A stretch of DNA of 64,000 nt from Pseudomonas protegens (GCF_013407925.2 NZ_CP060201.1:6185001-6249000); one strand, 5' to 3'; positions 8,911 to 17,883 are shown, counted from the first letter of the stretch. The notes: a model not told the origin generated them from the letters alone. Translations and numbers: made by a program.

Positions 8911-9438
8911 ATGATCGAATCGCTCAATCCCCGGGTCGCGGCCCTGTTGCTGCTGGCGTTTGCCGGCTTTGCCCAGGCCGCGCCGCAAGTCGCCTGGCCG
9001 CAGGGTTGGACGGTGGAGCCGGTGCCTGTGCAAGAGGGCGATCAGGCAGCCGAGGTTTCCCGCCAACGGGCAGTGAAAAGCGATGCCGCCGGCAATCCGC
9101 AGATGGTCATGGAGTTGACCATGACGCAAGTCGACAGCGGGCATGTAGTCAATCTTCAGGGGGTATTACTGGAGATGCGCAAATCCGTGCAGAAGGACTT
9201 TGCCCGAGGCGGTTATCAGAGTGTCTGTAACAAGATTCATCCGGCGCAGTTGAGTCGGCTGGAGGCCCTGGAGACCACTTGCACCATTACTCAAAATGGC
9301 CGGCATGTGCTGTCGCAAACATTGGTGGCCGCTGTGGATGGGAATAAGGCTTATGTACTTTCATACGCCGGCCAGGCACAGGCTTATGCTGATAGTCGGG
9401 ACGAAATACTGGCTGTACGAAATAGCCTTAAACTTTGA
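8911..9438 (+). CDS. Secreted hypothetical protein, DUF4946-like
   Basis: Encodes 175 residues from ATG at 8911; a GTG at 8899 in frame is an alternative. Residues about 8-25 (VAALLLLAFAGFAQAA) form a signal peptide with a cleavage site after AQA, so the mature protein is periplasmic. The mature part contains two cysteines (SVCNKI and TTCTIT) that could form a disulfide. The overall pattern, including PQGWTVEPVPV and a C-terminal YADSRDEILAVRNSLKL, recalls the Pseudomonas DUF4946 family; the match is from memory. Function unknown. Confidence 0.7.
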   Translation: MIESLNPRVAALLLLAFAGFAQAAPQVAWPQGWTVEPVPVQEGDQAAEVSRQRAVKSDAAGNPQMVMELTMTQVDSGHVVNLQGVLLEMRKSVQKDFARGGYQSVCNKIHPAQLSRLEALETTCTITQNGRHVLSQTLVAAVDGNKAYVLSYAGQAQAYADSRDEILAVRNSLKL

Positions 9439-9643
9439 CGAAAAATCTGAAGCTGTCGGTTTGCTTTCCCATGTCGAGGGCGGGTTAACGCAGAGGTATT
9501 AAGCCCTAAGTTGTACTGGGTCTGTTGTTGCAAGAGACAATCCCGGGTGGGCTTGCAGTCGTCGGGCGCGCTGAAAAATACCGGTTCTCCGTGTTGAAGG
9601 CGGTCTTAGATGCAGGCCGTAATAAGAATATTCTTATCAATGT

Positions 9644-9672
9644 AAAAAGCCCTGCATATGCAGGGCCTTTTT
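9644..9672. terminator. Bidirectional terminator downstream of the mvaT-family gene
   Basis: AAAAAGCCCTGC / GCAGGGCCTTTTT forms a near-perfect stem around ATAT. It lies 17 bases after the stop of the leftward H-NS-type gene and also ends any rightward transcript from the DUF4946-like gene. Confidence 0.85.
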
Positions 9673-9688
9673 CAGGTTGCGGCTTTGT

Positions 9689-10054
9689 TCAAGCGCGCAG
9701 CCAGGAATCTACAGTGGCGGCGCCATACTGTTCTTTCCAGGCTTTCAGGCCGCGATGGTTGCCGCCTTTGGTTTCAATCAGTTCGCCGGTGTGCGGGTTC
9801 TGATAAACCTTGACCACGCGCGCGCGCCGCTGTTTAGGGGCGTTGGCCGGTGGCAGGCCGGTTTTGCCCAGGTTCGGATCAAGGATCGCGATGATGTCAC
9901 GCAGGCTCTTGTCATAGGTTTTCATCAGGGCCTGGAGCTTCTCTTCGAACTCGATTTCCTTTTTGAGTCCGGCGTCATTCTTCAGGGATTCAAGCTGCGC
10001 GAGCTGTTCTTGAAGTGCTTTTTCTGCAGCACGAAATTCAGCAAGTCTGGACAA
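9689..10054 (-). CDS. H-NS-family xenogeneic silencer, MvaT/MvaU type
   Basis: Nucleoid protein that binds AT-rich DNA and silences foreign genes in Pseudomonas. From the proposed TTG start it is 121 residues, beginning with the family's usual SRLAEFRAAEKALQEQ. Residues 1-60 are an oligomerisation coiled coil; the C-terminal domain carries RRARVVKVYQNPHTGELIETKGGNHRGLKAWKEQYG, the MvaT DNA-binding fold. A GTG nine bases upstream would give 124 residues, but it overlaps the GGAG that best serves as Shine-Dalgarno, so TTG at 10054 is preferred. N-terminal wording is closer to MvaU/MvaV than MvaT. Stop at 9689, followed by a bidirectional terminator. Confidence 0.9.
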   Translation of the reverse strand: MSRLAEFRAAEKALQEQLAQLESLKNDAGLKKEIEFEEKLQALMKTYDKSLRDIIAILDPNLGKTGLPPANAPKQRRARVVKVYQNPHTGELIETKGGNHRGLKAWKEQYGAATVDSWLRA

Positions 10055-10298
10055 TATCTTCACTCCAATAGTCTATTTTGGCTGATACAAACCACAAACA
10101 AAGCTATAAGCCATGAGCCGATTAAGGTTCGATTAAGTGGCCTACCTGTGAATCTTGAACAGGCGTGAAAAATTGTAGTAGTTAATGGCGGCGGAGTAAA
10201 TCAGGTTGTTCTTGTTTGCCTCGGTATGGGTCGATTGATTCAAATTGCTGCGCTTTTCGAGTTGTCGATTCGAGTACTTGTTGTTCTGACATGGCTAT

Positions 10299-11837
10299 TT
10301 AATGGCGCGCTAGAACGGCAACAAATTCACTACTGGGCATCGGTCGGCCAAATAAATAACCCTGTAGGAAATCCACCCCTTGCGCGACCAGATAGTCGCG
10401 CTGTTCTGCGGTTTCTATGCCTTCGGCGACTATACCCAGATCGAGTTTGGCCGAGAGTTGGATAATGCTGTCGAGTATATGCAGGGACAGCGCATCGGCA
10501 CCGATCATGGCCACGAAGCTTTGATCGATCTTCAAGTAGTCGACATTGAACTGACGCAGATAAGCCAGGCTGGAATGCCCGGTGCCGAAGTCGTCGATGG
10601 CGATCATCACGCCCAGTTCGTGCAGGGCGGCAAACAGCTGTTGGGTGATGGCCGTGGGTTCGATCAACTCGCGCTCGGTCAGCTCCAGCACCAGAATCAC
10701 CTTGCCGGGCGCAAAGGCGGCGAGGAATTCTCGACAGTCGTCCAGCAACTGCAGATCGTGGCAGTGACTGGCTGTGATGTTGATGCCGATATGAAAGCCA
10801 TCGCTGAAGTGCCCGGCATGGGGCGCCAGGGCTTGCCGGGTCTGCTGCATCAGCGAGCGGGTCATGGGCACGATCAGCCCGGAATGCTCGGCAAAGGGAA
10901 TGAACAGATCAGGACGCACCAGCCCCTCCTTGGGGTGTTGCCAGCGCATCAGCACTTCAACCCCGGCCCATTGCAGGCTGTCGCCGCGTACCACGGGCTG
11001 GAAATAGGCAATGAACTCCTGGGCCTCCAACGCCCGGCGCAGCTCCTGGCTGGGGGAGGCGGAGCGCTTCTGCAGCCAGTGGGCGAGGACGCCGGTGGCG
11101 GCACCGAGGAACACCAGCAGGCCAAATAGCGCCGGGTACTGGCCTTTCATGTAGTGCCAGACATCCCCCTCGGCAAAGCCGGCGCTGACGCTGTAGGGAT
11201 AGCGCGCCGAGTTCAACTGCTGGCTGGCCACCGCCGCCTCGGGCGCCGCGCCATCGTGGACCTGGCCGTCGCTGGACAGCCAGTGCGCGCCCACCTGCAA
11301 TTGCAGGTAGGCAAAGCGGCTGATCAGACGCAGCGCGTTGGCCAGGTGATAGCCGTCGATGGTGGCCAGGACCGCGCCATCGCCCTCACTCCAGCGGTAG
11401 ACCAGCAACGCCGTATTGGGCGTGATGGGGTTGCCGTTCATCAGCCAGAGTCGGCCAGCCACATAATCCCGGGGATCGAGGGGCACCGCGTAACTGCCCA
11501 GCAACGAGCTGCAATAGTTGCTGTTGCGCCACACCAGGTTGGTCGAGCGCACGAAGGGCCGGCGGGTGACCTGATCGCGCAGGGCCAGTTGCCGCGTGGC
11601 GTCGCAATCCTGGCCCACCAGAGGCAGCAGCGCCCTGGCGGCGATATCGGTGTTGTCCAACATCAGGTCGAACTGGCGAATGGCTTCTTCGGCGGTTTCC
11701 AGGCTGCTGCGTTCCAGGGCTCGTTCAGCCTGGGCATAGAGGATCACGGCCCCCAGCCCAATCGGCAGGACAATCGCCAGCAAGGTCCAGAGGGTACGGG
11801 TAGAGCGCTTCAGCGGACCTTTGGCGGTCAGGGGCAT
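10299..11837 (-). CDS. Membrane cyclic-di-GMP phosphodiesterase (CSS-EAL)
   Basis: A 512-residue inner-membrane protein. A membrane segment at about residues 15-37 and another at about 234-256 enclose a periplasmic CSS-motif sensor with YCSSLLG near residue 107 and a second Cys in VGQDCDATR; in the PdeC family these cysteines form a redox-sensitive disulfide under DsbA/B control. The cytoplasmic EAL domain follows: AYFQPVVR, EVLMRWQHP, NITASH, ELTERELI, IDDFGTGHSSLAYL, LKIDQSFV, EGIETAEQ and GYLFGRPMP. The signature reads EVL rather than EAL, a common active variant. It should hydrolyse c-di-GMP and influence attachment and motility. Monocistronic. Confidence 0.92.
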   Translation of the reverse strand: MPLTAKGPLKRSTRTLWTLLAIVLPIGLGAVILYAQAERALERSSLETAEEAIRQFDLMLDNTDIAARALLPLVGQDCDATRQLALRDQVTRRPFVRSTNLVWRNSNYCSSLLGSYAVPLDPRDYVAGRLWLMNGNPITPNTALLVYRWSEGDGAVLATIDGYHLANALRLISRFAYLQLQVGAHWLSSDGQVHDGAAPEAAVASQQLNSARYPYSVSAGFAEGDVWHYMKGQYPALFGLLVFLGAATGVLAHWLQKRSASPSQELRRALEAQEFIAYFQPVVRGDSLQWAGVEVLMRWQHPKEGLVRPDLFIPFAEHSGLIVPMTRSLMQQTRQALAPHAGHFSDGFHIGINITASHCHDLQLLDDCREFLAAFAPGKVILVLELTERELIEPTAITQQLFAALHELGVMIAIDDFGTGHSSLAYLRQFNVDYLKIDQSFVAMIGADALSLHILDSIIQLSAKLDLGIVAEGIETAEQRDYLVAQGVDFLQGYLFGRPMPSSEFVAVLARH

Positions 11838-11918
11838 GGATCGGACCTGTGGCAGAGGAGGGGAGGCTTGGACATCCGACCGTGACCGCGTGCGCGACGG
11901 TCTTGTGGCGTGTTTCGA

Positions 11919-12812
11919 TCACCGCAGGATAGACGGCTTTGTCCGACCATACAGGCGTTGCGCGTGGCGAATGAAGGCCAGGGTCGCCGGCGACGACTGG
12001 CGCTGATCGAGCACGGCAATCCCCACCTGGCGCCGCACCGGCGGCGATAGGGCTTTGCTGACATAGCGGGCATCCGTGCGCGGTGGCAGCGACAGTTCGG
12101 CCAGGATGCTCAGGGCCTCGCCCCGGGCCACGGTTTCCAGGGTGCTGAGCAACTGCGAGCTGCGGTAGCGGATGTTGGGGCGCAAGCCGGCACCGACGAA
12201 CAAGCGTGACACCAGTTCCGCCGAGCCGGCCTCGGTCAGCACGAACGGGTCGTGGCACAGCTGATCCAGGCGCACCTGCGGCTCCCCAGCCAGGGCATGG
12301 GTCGCGGGAATCAGCGCCACCAGTTGGTCCTCCAGCAGGGCGAAGGTGTCGAAACGCTCCTCGGGCAGCACCACGAAACCCAGGTCGATCCGCCGTTCCT
12401 CCAGCCATTGCAGGACCTGCCGGTCCGGCCCCTCGTCGATGTGCACCTCGATCCCCGGGTACTCCTGGCGGTACTCCTCAAGGATGCGCGGCAGCAGGCG
12501 CGTGGAGGAGGTGGGGCCGAACGAGCCGATGCGCAGGGTGCCGCGCTTCATGCCCCGGGCATCGGCGGCCTCCTGTTCCAGGGTCGCGGCCAGCCCCAGC
12601 ATGGCCCGGGCCCGCAGCAGCAGCTGGCGCCCGATATCGGTGAGCTCGACCTGGGCCTGATGGCGGCGGAACAGCTCCACCCCCAGTTCCTGTTCCAGGG
12701 ACTTGATGGCGTGGGAAACCGCCGACTGGCTGATGCCCAGGCGCGTGGCGGCAGCGGTGAAACCGGCAAGCTCGGCCACCCGGGAAAAGATGTCCAATTG
12801 GGTCAGGGTCAT
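11919..12812 (-). CDS. LysR-family transcriptional regulator
   Basis: Encodes 297 residues with an N-terminal winged helix (MTLTQLDIFSRVAELAGFTAAATRLGISQSAVSHAIKSLEQELGVELF, residues 1-48) and a LysR effector-binding domain. It is divergent from a drug/metabolite exporter gene 85 bases away, the usual arrangement for a LysR protein and its target. The spacer contains ATGATCGATCAT (12833-12844) and an ATGAG/CTCAT repeat beside the start codon, either of which could be its site. Ligand unknown. Confidence 0.9.
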   Translation of the reverse strand: MTLTQLDIFSRVAELAGFTAAATRLGISQSAVSHAIKSLEQELGVELFRRHQAQVELTDIGRQLLLRARAMLGLAATLEQEAADARGMKRGTLRIGSFGPTSSTRLLPRILEEYRQEYPGIEVHIDEGPDRQVLQWLEERRIDLGFVVLPEERFDTFALLEDQLVALIPATHALAGEPQVRLDQLCHDPFVLTEAGSAELVSRLFVGAGLRPNIRYRSSQLLSTLETVARGEALSILAELSLPPRTDARYVSKALSPPVRRQVGIAVLDQRQSSPATLAFIRHAQRLYGRTKPSILR

Positions 12813-12832
12813 GAGTAAAAGCTCATTTTACG

Positions 12833-12844
12833 ATGATCGATCAT
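12833..12844. promoter_or_regulatory. 12-bp palindrome in the LysR/exporter spacer
   Basis: Perfect palindrome ATGATCGATCAT between the divergent LysR and DMT genes. It is the best candidate for the regulator's binding site; a second inverted pair ATGAG (12811-12815)/CTCAT (12822-12826) overlaps the regulator start codon. Confidence 0.4.
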
Positions 12845-12897
12845 TAGACAAAGAATATCCCGGCGGCACAAACCCACGAACCCAGAGCATCACGACC

Positions 12898-13854
12898 ATG
12901 AGCGACAGCAGTATCAACGGCCCCTTGAACGCCAGGCACCAGGACCTGGCGGTCTATTGCAAATTGGCGGCGGTCACCATGATCTGGGGCGGCACCTTTG
13001 TCGCCGGGCGGTATCTGGTTGGCGGGCTCTCGCCATTGCTGCTGGCCAGCCTGCGCTTCGTTCTCGCCAGCCTGGCCTTGCTCGGTTTCATGGCCGTGGC
13101 GCGCATTCCTCTGGTACGTCCCAGCCTCCGCCAGTTCGGCCAGTTGGCGCTGCTGGGGTTCTGCGGGATTTTTTTCTACAACCTGTGTTTCTTCCTTGGC
13201 CTGCAACAGGTCAGCGCCTCACGCGCTTCGTTGATCGTGGCACTCAATCCGGCGGTGATTGCCCTGGGGGCCTGGGCGCTGTTCAAGGAGCGCCTGAGCC
13301 GGCGCCAACTGCTGGGTATCGTGCTGTGTTTGAGTGGCGCCGCATTGGTGATCTGCAGCCGTGATCCCGCAGCGCTGACGACCCGCTCCGGCGGTTGGCG
13401 CGGCGATCTGCTGATCCTCGGCTGCGTCCTGGGCTGGGGCCTGTACTCGCTGTTGTCCAGGGACCTCAACCGGCGTCTGGGGCCCTTGCAGACCGTCACC
13501 TACTCGATCCTGCTGGGCACCCTGATGCTGTGCAGCGCGACCTGGCTGCGTGGCGAGTTCGACCTGCCGGCCATCGCCCGGCTGAGCCCGGTCCAGGGCC
13601 TGAGCCTTTTGTACCTGGGCGTACTGGGCTCGGCGCTGGCCTATATCGGGTACTACGACGGGCTGCGGCGCATCGGCGCCACCCGTTCCGGGGTGTTCAT
13701 CGCCCTCAATCCGCTGACCGCGCTGATGCTCGGCGCGCTGCTGCTGGGGGAGCAGTTGAGCCTGGTGATGGGGTTGGGCGCGGTGCTGATTCTGGGCGGC
13801 ATCTACCAGTGCAACAAACCCCTTGCGGGCCGGGCAAAAAAGGCGATTTTATAG
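12898..13854 (+). CDS. EamA/DMT-family transporter
   Basis: A 318-residue inner-membrane protein with about ten hydrophobic segments arranged as two EamA repeats, e.g. LAAVTMIWGGTFVAGRYLVGGLSPLLL in the first half and GLSLLYLGVLGSALAYIGYYDGL in the second. The conserved WGG...FVAGRY motif of drug/metabolite transporters is present. Such proteins export amino acids or metabolites. The ATG at 12898 begins MSDSSINGPL; the longer upstream frame runs through the divergent promoter. The neighbouring LysR regulator probably controls it. Substrate not predictable. Confidence 0.88.
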   Translation: MSDSSINGPLNARHQDLAVYCKLAAVTMIWGGTFVAGRYLVGGLSPLLLASLRFVLASLALLGFMAVARIPLVRPSLRQFGQLALLGFCGIFFYNLCFFLGLQQVSASRASLIVALNPAVIALGAWALFKERLSRRQLLGIVLCLSGAALVICSRDPAALTTRSGGWRGDLLILGCVLGWGLYSLLSRDLNRRLGPLQTVTYSILLGTLMLCSATWLRGEFDLPAIARLSPVQGLSLLYLGVLGSALAYIGYYDGLRRIGATRSGVFIALNPLTALMLGALLLGEQLSLVMGLGAVLILGGIYQCNKPLAGRAKKAIL

Positions 13855-14105
13855 AGAATGCGGACAAAGGCTTTTACGCTGTGTAGAATCCGGTTACGCA
13901 TACAATAATAAAGTCTTCTGGCAGCAGAAGCCTCGCCCCCCAGCCTGTAACACAGGGTCGACATGAAGATTCTCGGGTTTCAACTGATCTACGGTGACTT
14001 CCTCGCCCGCAGCGTGCGAGGCATCTCTTGCGCGCCACCTTCGTTCCTCAGCATTGATAGCAACTAACGATCCGTTAATTCTAAAAATATGATGAGGCGC
14101 CAACC

Positions 14106-15182
14106 ATGGCAGATATCTTCGAAAACCCGATGGGCCTGATGGGCTTTGAATTCATCGAATTCGCATCGCCCACCCCCAACACCCTCGAACCGATCTTCGA
14201 GATCATGGGTTTCACCAAAGTCGCGACCCATCGTTCAAAAGACGTGCATCTGTATCGCCAGGGTGCGATCAACCTGATCCTCAACAACGAACCCCACAGC
14301 GTCGCCTCGTACTTCGCCGCCGAACACGGTCCGTCGGTGTGCGGCATGGCGTTCCGGGTCAAGGATTCGCAGAAGGCCTACAAGCGCGCCCTGGAACTGG
14401 GCGCCCAGCCGATTCACATTGAAACCGGCCCGATGGAACTCAACCTGCCGGCGATCAAGGGCATCGGTGGCGCGCCGCTGTACCTGATCGACCGTTTCGG
14501 CGAAGGCAGCTCGATCTACGACATCGACTTCGTGTTCCTCGAAGGCGTGGACCGCAACCCACAGGGCGCCGGCCTGAAGATCATCGACCACCTGACCCAC
14601 AACGTGTACCGCGGGCGCATGGCCTACTGGGCCGGTTTCTACGAGAAGCTGTTCAACTTCCGCGAGATCCGCTACTTCGACATCAAGGGCGAATACACCG
14701 GCCTGACCTCCAAGGCCATGACCGCCCCGGACGGCATGATCCGCATCCCGCTGAACGAAGAATCGTCCAAGGGCGCCGGGCAGATCGAAGAGTTCCTGAT
14801 GCAGTTCAACGGCGAGGGCATCCAGCACGTGGCCTTCCTCACCGACGACCTGGTCAAGACCTGGGACGCGCTGAAGAAGATCGGCATGCGCTTCATGACC
14901 GCGCCGCCGGACACCTACTACGAAATGCTCGAAGGCCGCCTGCCGAACCACGGCGAGCCGGTCAAGGAGCTGCAAGCCCGGGGCATCCTGCTGGACGGTT
15001 CCTCGGAGGCCGGCGACAAGCGCCTGCTGCTGCAGATCTTCTCGGAAACCCTGATGGGCCCGGTGTTCTTCGAATTCATCCAGCGCAAAGGTGACGACGG
15101 ATTCGGTGAAGGCAACTTCAAGGCACTGTTCGAATCGATCGAACGCGACCAGGTGCGTCGCGGTGTACTGGCCACCGAGTAA
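14106..15182 (+). CDS. hpd: 4-hydroxyphenylpyruvate dioxygenase
   Basis: Non-haem Fe(II) enzyme converting 4-hydroxyphenylpyruvate to homogentisate in tyrosine catabolism and for pyomelanin formation. The 358-residue length matches Pseudomonas HPPD. The iron ligands are His162 (IDHLTHNV), His241 (IQHVAF) and Glu323 (FFEFIQ). The N-terminal non-catalytic VOC domain spans about 1-150 and the catalytic one about 155-340. A 13-bp inverted repeat TAACG/CGTTA (14066-14078) lies 28 bases before the start. A strong terminator follows, then hpaR. Confidence 0.97.
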   Translation: MADIFENPMGLMGFEFIEFASPTPNTLEPIFEIMGFTKVATHRSKDVHLYRQGAINLILNNEPHSVASYFAAEHGPSVCGMAFRVKDSQKAYKRALELGAQPIHIETGPMELNLPAIKGIGGAPLYLIDRFGEGSSIYDIDFVFLEGVDRNPQGAGLKIIDHLTHNVYRGRMAYWAGFYEKLFNFREIRYFDIKGEYTGLTSKAMTAPDGMIRIPLNEESSKGAGQIEEFLMQFNGEGIQHVAFLTDDLVKTWDALKKIGMRFMTAPPDTYYEMLEGRLPNHGEPVKELQARGILLDGSSEAGDKRLLLQIFSETLMGPVFFEFIQRKGDDGFGEGNFKALFESIERDQVRRGVLATE

Positions 15183-15205
15183 CCCTCGGCAGGCTTGACC
15201 CCAGA

Positions 15206-15242
15206 GCCCGATCAGGCCCCGCCTGATCGGGCTTTGTTTTGC
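15206..15242 (+). terminator. Rho-independent terminator after hpd
   Basis: A 13-bp stem AGCCCGATCAGGC / GCCTGATCGGGCT (15206-15218 with 15222-15234), followed by TTGTTTTG. Confidence 0.88.
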
Positions 15243-15259
15243 CTGTCGGCTGGCGATAG

Positions 15260-15276
15260 TGAATGTGTTAATGTTC
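15260..15276 (+). promoter_or_regulatory. Candidate HpaR operator in front of hpaR
   Basis: GTGAATGTGTTAATGTT lies 36-52 bases before the hpaR start codon. It matches the site at 32454-32470 in the hpa operon promoter at 14 of 17 positions. MarR-type HpaR proteins bind AT-rich palindromes and repress themselves, so autoregulation is inferred. Confidence 0.6.
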
Positions 15277-15311
15277 CCGCCTCTGTTTCCCAGCCCTCGA
15301 CCGACGCCTTG

Positions 15312-15734
15312 ATGAACACACCCAGACCTTCCCTGACCCTGACCCTGCTGCAGGCCCGTGAGGCCGCCATGGCGTTTTTCCGCCCCTCGCTGAACCAGCA
15401 CGACTTGACCGAGCAGCAGTGGCGGGTGATCCGCATCCTGCGCCAGAACGGCGAGCTGGAGAGCCACCAGCTGGCGAAGATGGCCTGCATCCTGCCGCCG
15501 AGCATGACCGGGGTACTGACCCGCCTGGAGCGCGACCAGTACGTCAGCCGGCGCAAATCCCCGGAAGACCAGCGCCGCCTGTTCATCACCCTGACCGACA
15601 AGGGCCAGGCCTGTTTCGAATCCATGAGCGGCGACATGGAAATCAACTACCAGAAAATCCAGCAGCAATTTGGTGAAGACAAGATGCAGGCCTTGCTGGC
15701 CCTGCTCAATGAACTCAAGCAAATCAAGCCCTGA
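15312..15734 (+). CDS. hpaR: MarR-family repressor of homoprotocatechuate catabolism
   Basis: Encodes 140 residues, MNTPRPSLTLTLLQAREAAMAFFRP, with the winged-helix region LTEQQWRVIRILRQNGELESHQLAKMACILPPSMTGVLTRLERDQYVSRRKSPEDQRR. The LLQAREAAMxxFRP start and ILPPSMTGVLxRLERD are hallmark HpaR/HpcR sequence. HpaR represses the meta-cleavage operon until homoprotocatechuate or 4-hydroxyphenylacetate binds. Unusually it is not in the hpa cluster but 9 kb away beside hpd. A matching operator-like 17-mer precedes both this gene and the hpa operon. The ATG at 15312 is the first in frame after that operator. Convergent with rarD. Confidence 0.88.
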   Translation: MNTPRPSLTLTLLQAREAAMAFFRPSLNQHDLTEQQWRVIRILRQNGELESHQLAKMACILPPSMTGVLTRLERDQYVSRRKSPEDQRRLFITLTDKGQACFESMSGDMEINYQKIQQQFGEDKMQALLALLNELKQIKP

Positions 15735-15785
15735 ACCCCAGCCACGCCGGAACCTGTTGCATCTGTGCCCGTGCCGGCCCGTCGA

Positions 15786-16667
15786 TCAGCTGCGGCGTTG
15801 GCGCAGCAGGTGCTTGACCCCTTCGAGCACCAGCACCAGCACCGCCAGCCACACCGGTATGTAGGTCAGCCATTCCCCGGCCTTGATGCTTTCCCCCAGC
15901 AGCAGGGCGACCAACAGCAGCAACACCGGCTCCACATAACTGAGCAGGCCGAACAGGCTGAAGGCCAGCAAGCGGCTGGCGATGACGTAGCACGCCAGCG
16001 CCGAGGCGCTGATCACCCCCAGCAGCGGAATCAGCAGGTACAGGCCGGGATGGCTGTCGACCACGGCAAATCCCTGTTCGCCGCCTTGCACGAACCACAA
16101 TGCCGCCGGGATCAGCAGCGCCATGTCCAGCCACAGGCCGCCCAGGTGATCGGTGCCCAGGCGCCGGCGCAGGACGAAATACACCGGGTAACCCAAAGCC
16201 ACCACCAGGGTCGCCCAGGAAAAACTGCCCACCTGATACAGCTCGTTGAGCACCCCGAGGCAGGCCAGCAGCGTGGCGACCTTCTGCAAGCGCGACAGAC
16301 GCTCGCCATAGACGATGTGCCCGGTCAGGACCATGGTCAGCGGCAGCAGGAAATAACCCAGGGACACATCCAGGCTGTAGCCGTTGAGCGGCGCCCACAT
16401 GAACAGCCAGAGCTGCACCCCCACCAGGGCCGCCGACAGCAGCAGCGCCAGGCTCAGCAGCGGTTTACTTGCCACCTGGCGCAGCACCTGGCCGACCCGG
16501 TGCCACTCGCCGCTGAGGATCATGAACAGGGTCATGCACGGCAGGGTCAGCAGCATGCGCCAGCCGAAGATCTCCACCCCGGTCAGGGGCGCCAGCAGCG
16601 AGGTGTAGAAATACATGACGGCAAACAGCACCGACGCCAGGACCGATAACGCGATTCCTTTAGACAC
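15786..16667 (-). CDS. EamA-family transporter, RarD type
   Basis: A 293-residue membrane protein with about ten transmembrane segments. It starts with GTG at 16667 (VSKGIALSVLASVLFAVMYFYTSLL), with GAGGA eight bases upstream on the coding strand; longer in-frame extensions lack a membrane segment and ribosome site. The RarD signature features WRMLLTLPC near residue 37 and GYFLLPLTMVLTGHIVYGERLS are present. RarD proteins are EamA permeases of unknown substrate, thought to export metabolites. Gene symbol rarD is often used, but the function is unproven. Confidence 0.82.
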   Translation of the reverse strand: MSKGIALSVLASVLFAVMYFYTSLLAPLTGVEIFGWRMLLTLPCMTLFMILSGEWHRVGQVLRQVASKPLLSLALLLSAALVGVQLWLFMWAPLNGYSLDVSLGYFLLPLTMVLTGHIVYGERLSRLQKVATLLACLGVLNELYQVGSFSWATLVVALGYPVYFVLRRRLGTDHLGGLWLDMALLIPAALWFVQGGEQGFAVVDSHPGLYLLIPLLGVISASALACYVIASRLLAFSLFGLLSYVEPVLLLLVALLLGESIKAGEWLTYIPVWLAVLVLVLEGVKHLLRQRRS

Positions 16668-16869
16668 ACTGTCCTCGTAATACCCGAACGCTCGGGACAC
16701 ATAGAAATAGGGGGGAGAGGCGAGGGGGGAATATAGAGGGTTGAGCGCAAGAATTTTGCTCTGATTGCGCCATCGCAGCGGGAATTTTTCTCGATTATGG
16801 CCAACCTGCAGCACCACCGGTCGAGCCCGAGGCCGGTGGCGCGCCGCTTTGCATCGCCACCGGCGCGGT

Positions 16870-17883
16870 TCAGCCCAGGTGCGGAAAACGACCCGAAACG
16901 AAGTGGCCGACATCATTGAAGCCCGGGGTCGAGGCATGCCCCGGACTCACCAGGGCGTCGATGAAGGCTTCGTCCTCGGCGCTGATCTGCACCGCCAGGG
17001 CCCGGGTGTAGGCATCCCACTGGGCCTCGGTGCGCGGGCCGACAATCGCCGAGCTCACCGCCTGGTTGTTCAGTACCCAGGCGATGGCGAACTCGACGAT
17101 ATCGACCCCGCGACCCTGGGCGTAGGCCTGGATCTGCTGGGCGATGCGCAGGGATTCCACCCGCCACTCGGTTTCCAGGATGCGCTTGTCCTGGCGCCCG
17201 GCGCGGCTGGCGCTGTCCGGGGCCACGTCCGGTGCGTACTTGCCGCTGAGCACGCCCCGGGCCAGCGGGCTGTAGGGCACCACGCCCAGGCCATAGGCCT
17301 TGGCGGCGGTGATCTGCTCGGCCTCGGCCTGACGGTTGACGATGTTGTACAGCGGCTGGCTGATCACCGGGCGGTCCACCCCCAGCTGGTCGGCCACGCG
17401 AATGGCCTCGGCGATCCGCCAGCCCCGGTAGTTGGACAGGCCCCAGTAGCGGATCTTGCCCTGGCGCAGCAGGTCGCCGATGGCCGAGATGCTCACCTCC
17501 AGCGGGGTGTTGTGGTCCTCGCGGTGCAGGTAGTAGATGTCCAGGTAGTCGGTGCCCAGGCGGGTCAGGCTGGCCTCGATGCCGTTGAAGATGTGCTTGC
17601 GGCTCAAGCCGCTGCGGTTGGGCAGGCCGTCCACCGGGCCGAAGCCCACCTTGGACGCCAGCACCCACTCATGGCGGTGGCGGGCGATGGCCTCGCCGAC
17701 GATCTCCTCGGAGCGGCCCTGGGTGTAGACGTCGGCGGTGTCGATGAAATTGATCCCCTGGTCCCAAGCCTTGTCGATGATGCGCAGCGAGTCTTCGGTG
17801 CTGGTCTGCTCGCCGAACATCATGGTGCCCAGGGTCAGGGTGGAAACCTTGAGACCGGAATGGCCGAGGATGCGATAGCTCAT
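16870..17883 (-). CDS. Aldo/keto reductase
   Basis: A 337-residue NADPH-dependent reductase with the (beta/alpha)8 fold. It begins MSYRILGHSGLKVSTLTLGTMMFGEQ, and the family motif FIDTADVYTQGRSEEIVGEAI supplies the Asp, with the catalytic Tyr in that segment; DYLDIYYLHRED has the HxxD-like strand and the NADP-binding end shows SSAIVGPRTEAQ. It is close to the potassium-channel-beta/YajO-like subgroup. Substrate unknown. The upstream 220-base gap contains a single REP element. The extra 12 residues encoded upstream of 17883 lack a ribosome site. Confidence 0.9.
   Translation of the reverse strand: MSYRILGHSGLKVSTLTLGTMMFGEQTSTEDSLRIIDKAWDQGINFIDTADVYTQGRSEEIVGEAIARHRHEWVLASKVGFGPVDGLPNRSGLSRKHIFNGIEASLTRLGTDYLDIYYLHREDHNTPLEVSISAIGDLLRQGKIRYWGLSNYRGWRIAEAIRVADQLGVDRPVISQPLYNIVNRQAEAEQITAAKAYGLGVVPYSPLARGVLSGKYAPDVAPDSASRAGRQDKRILETEWRVESLRIAQQIQAYAQGRGVDIVEFAIAWVLNNQAVSSAIVGPRTEAQWDAYTRALAVQISAEDEAFIDALVSPGHASTPGFNDVGHFVSGRFPHLG

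Noticed and set aside
14066..14078. Inverted repeat before hpd as an HpaR site
   Set aside because: Aligns poorly with the HpaR 17-mer shared by the other three sites.
14235..15722. 495-residue antisense frame over hpd and hpaR
   Set aside because: Opposite strand to clear genes; no recognisable domain.
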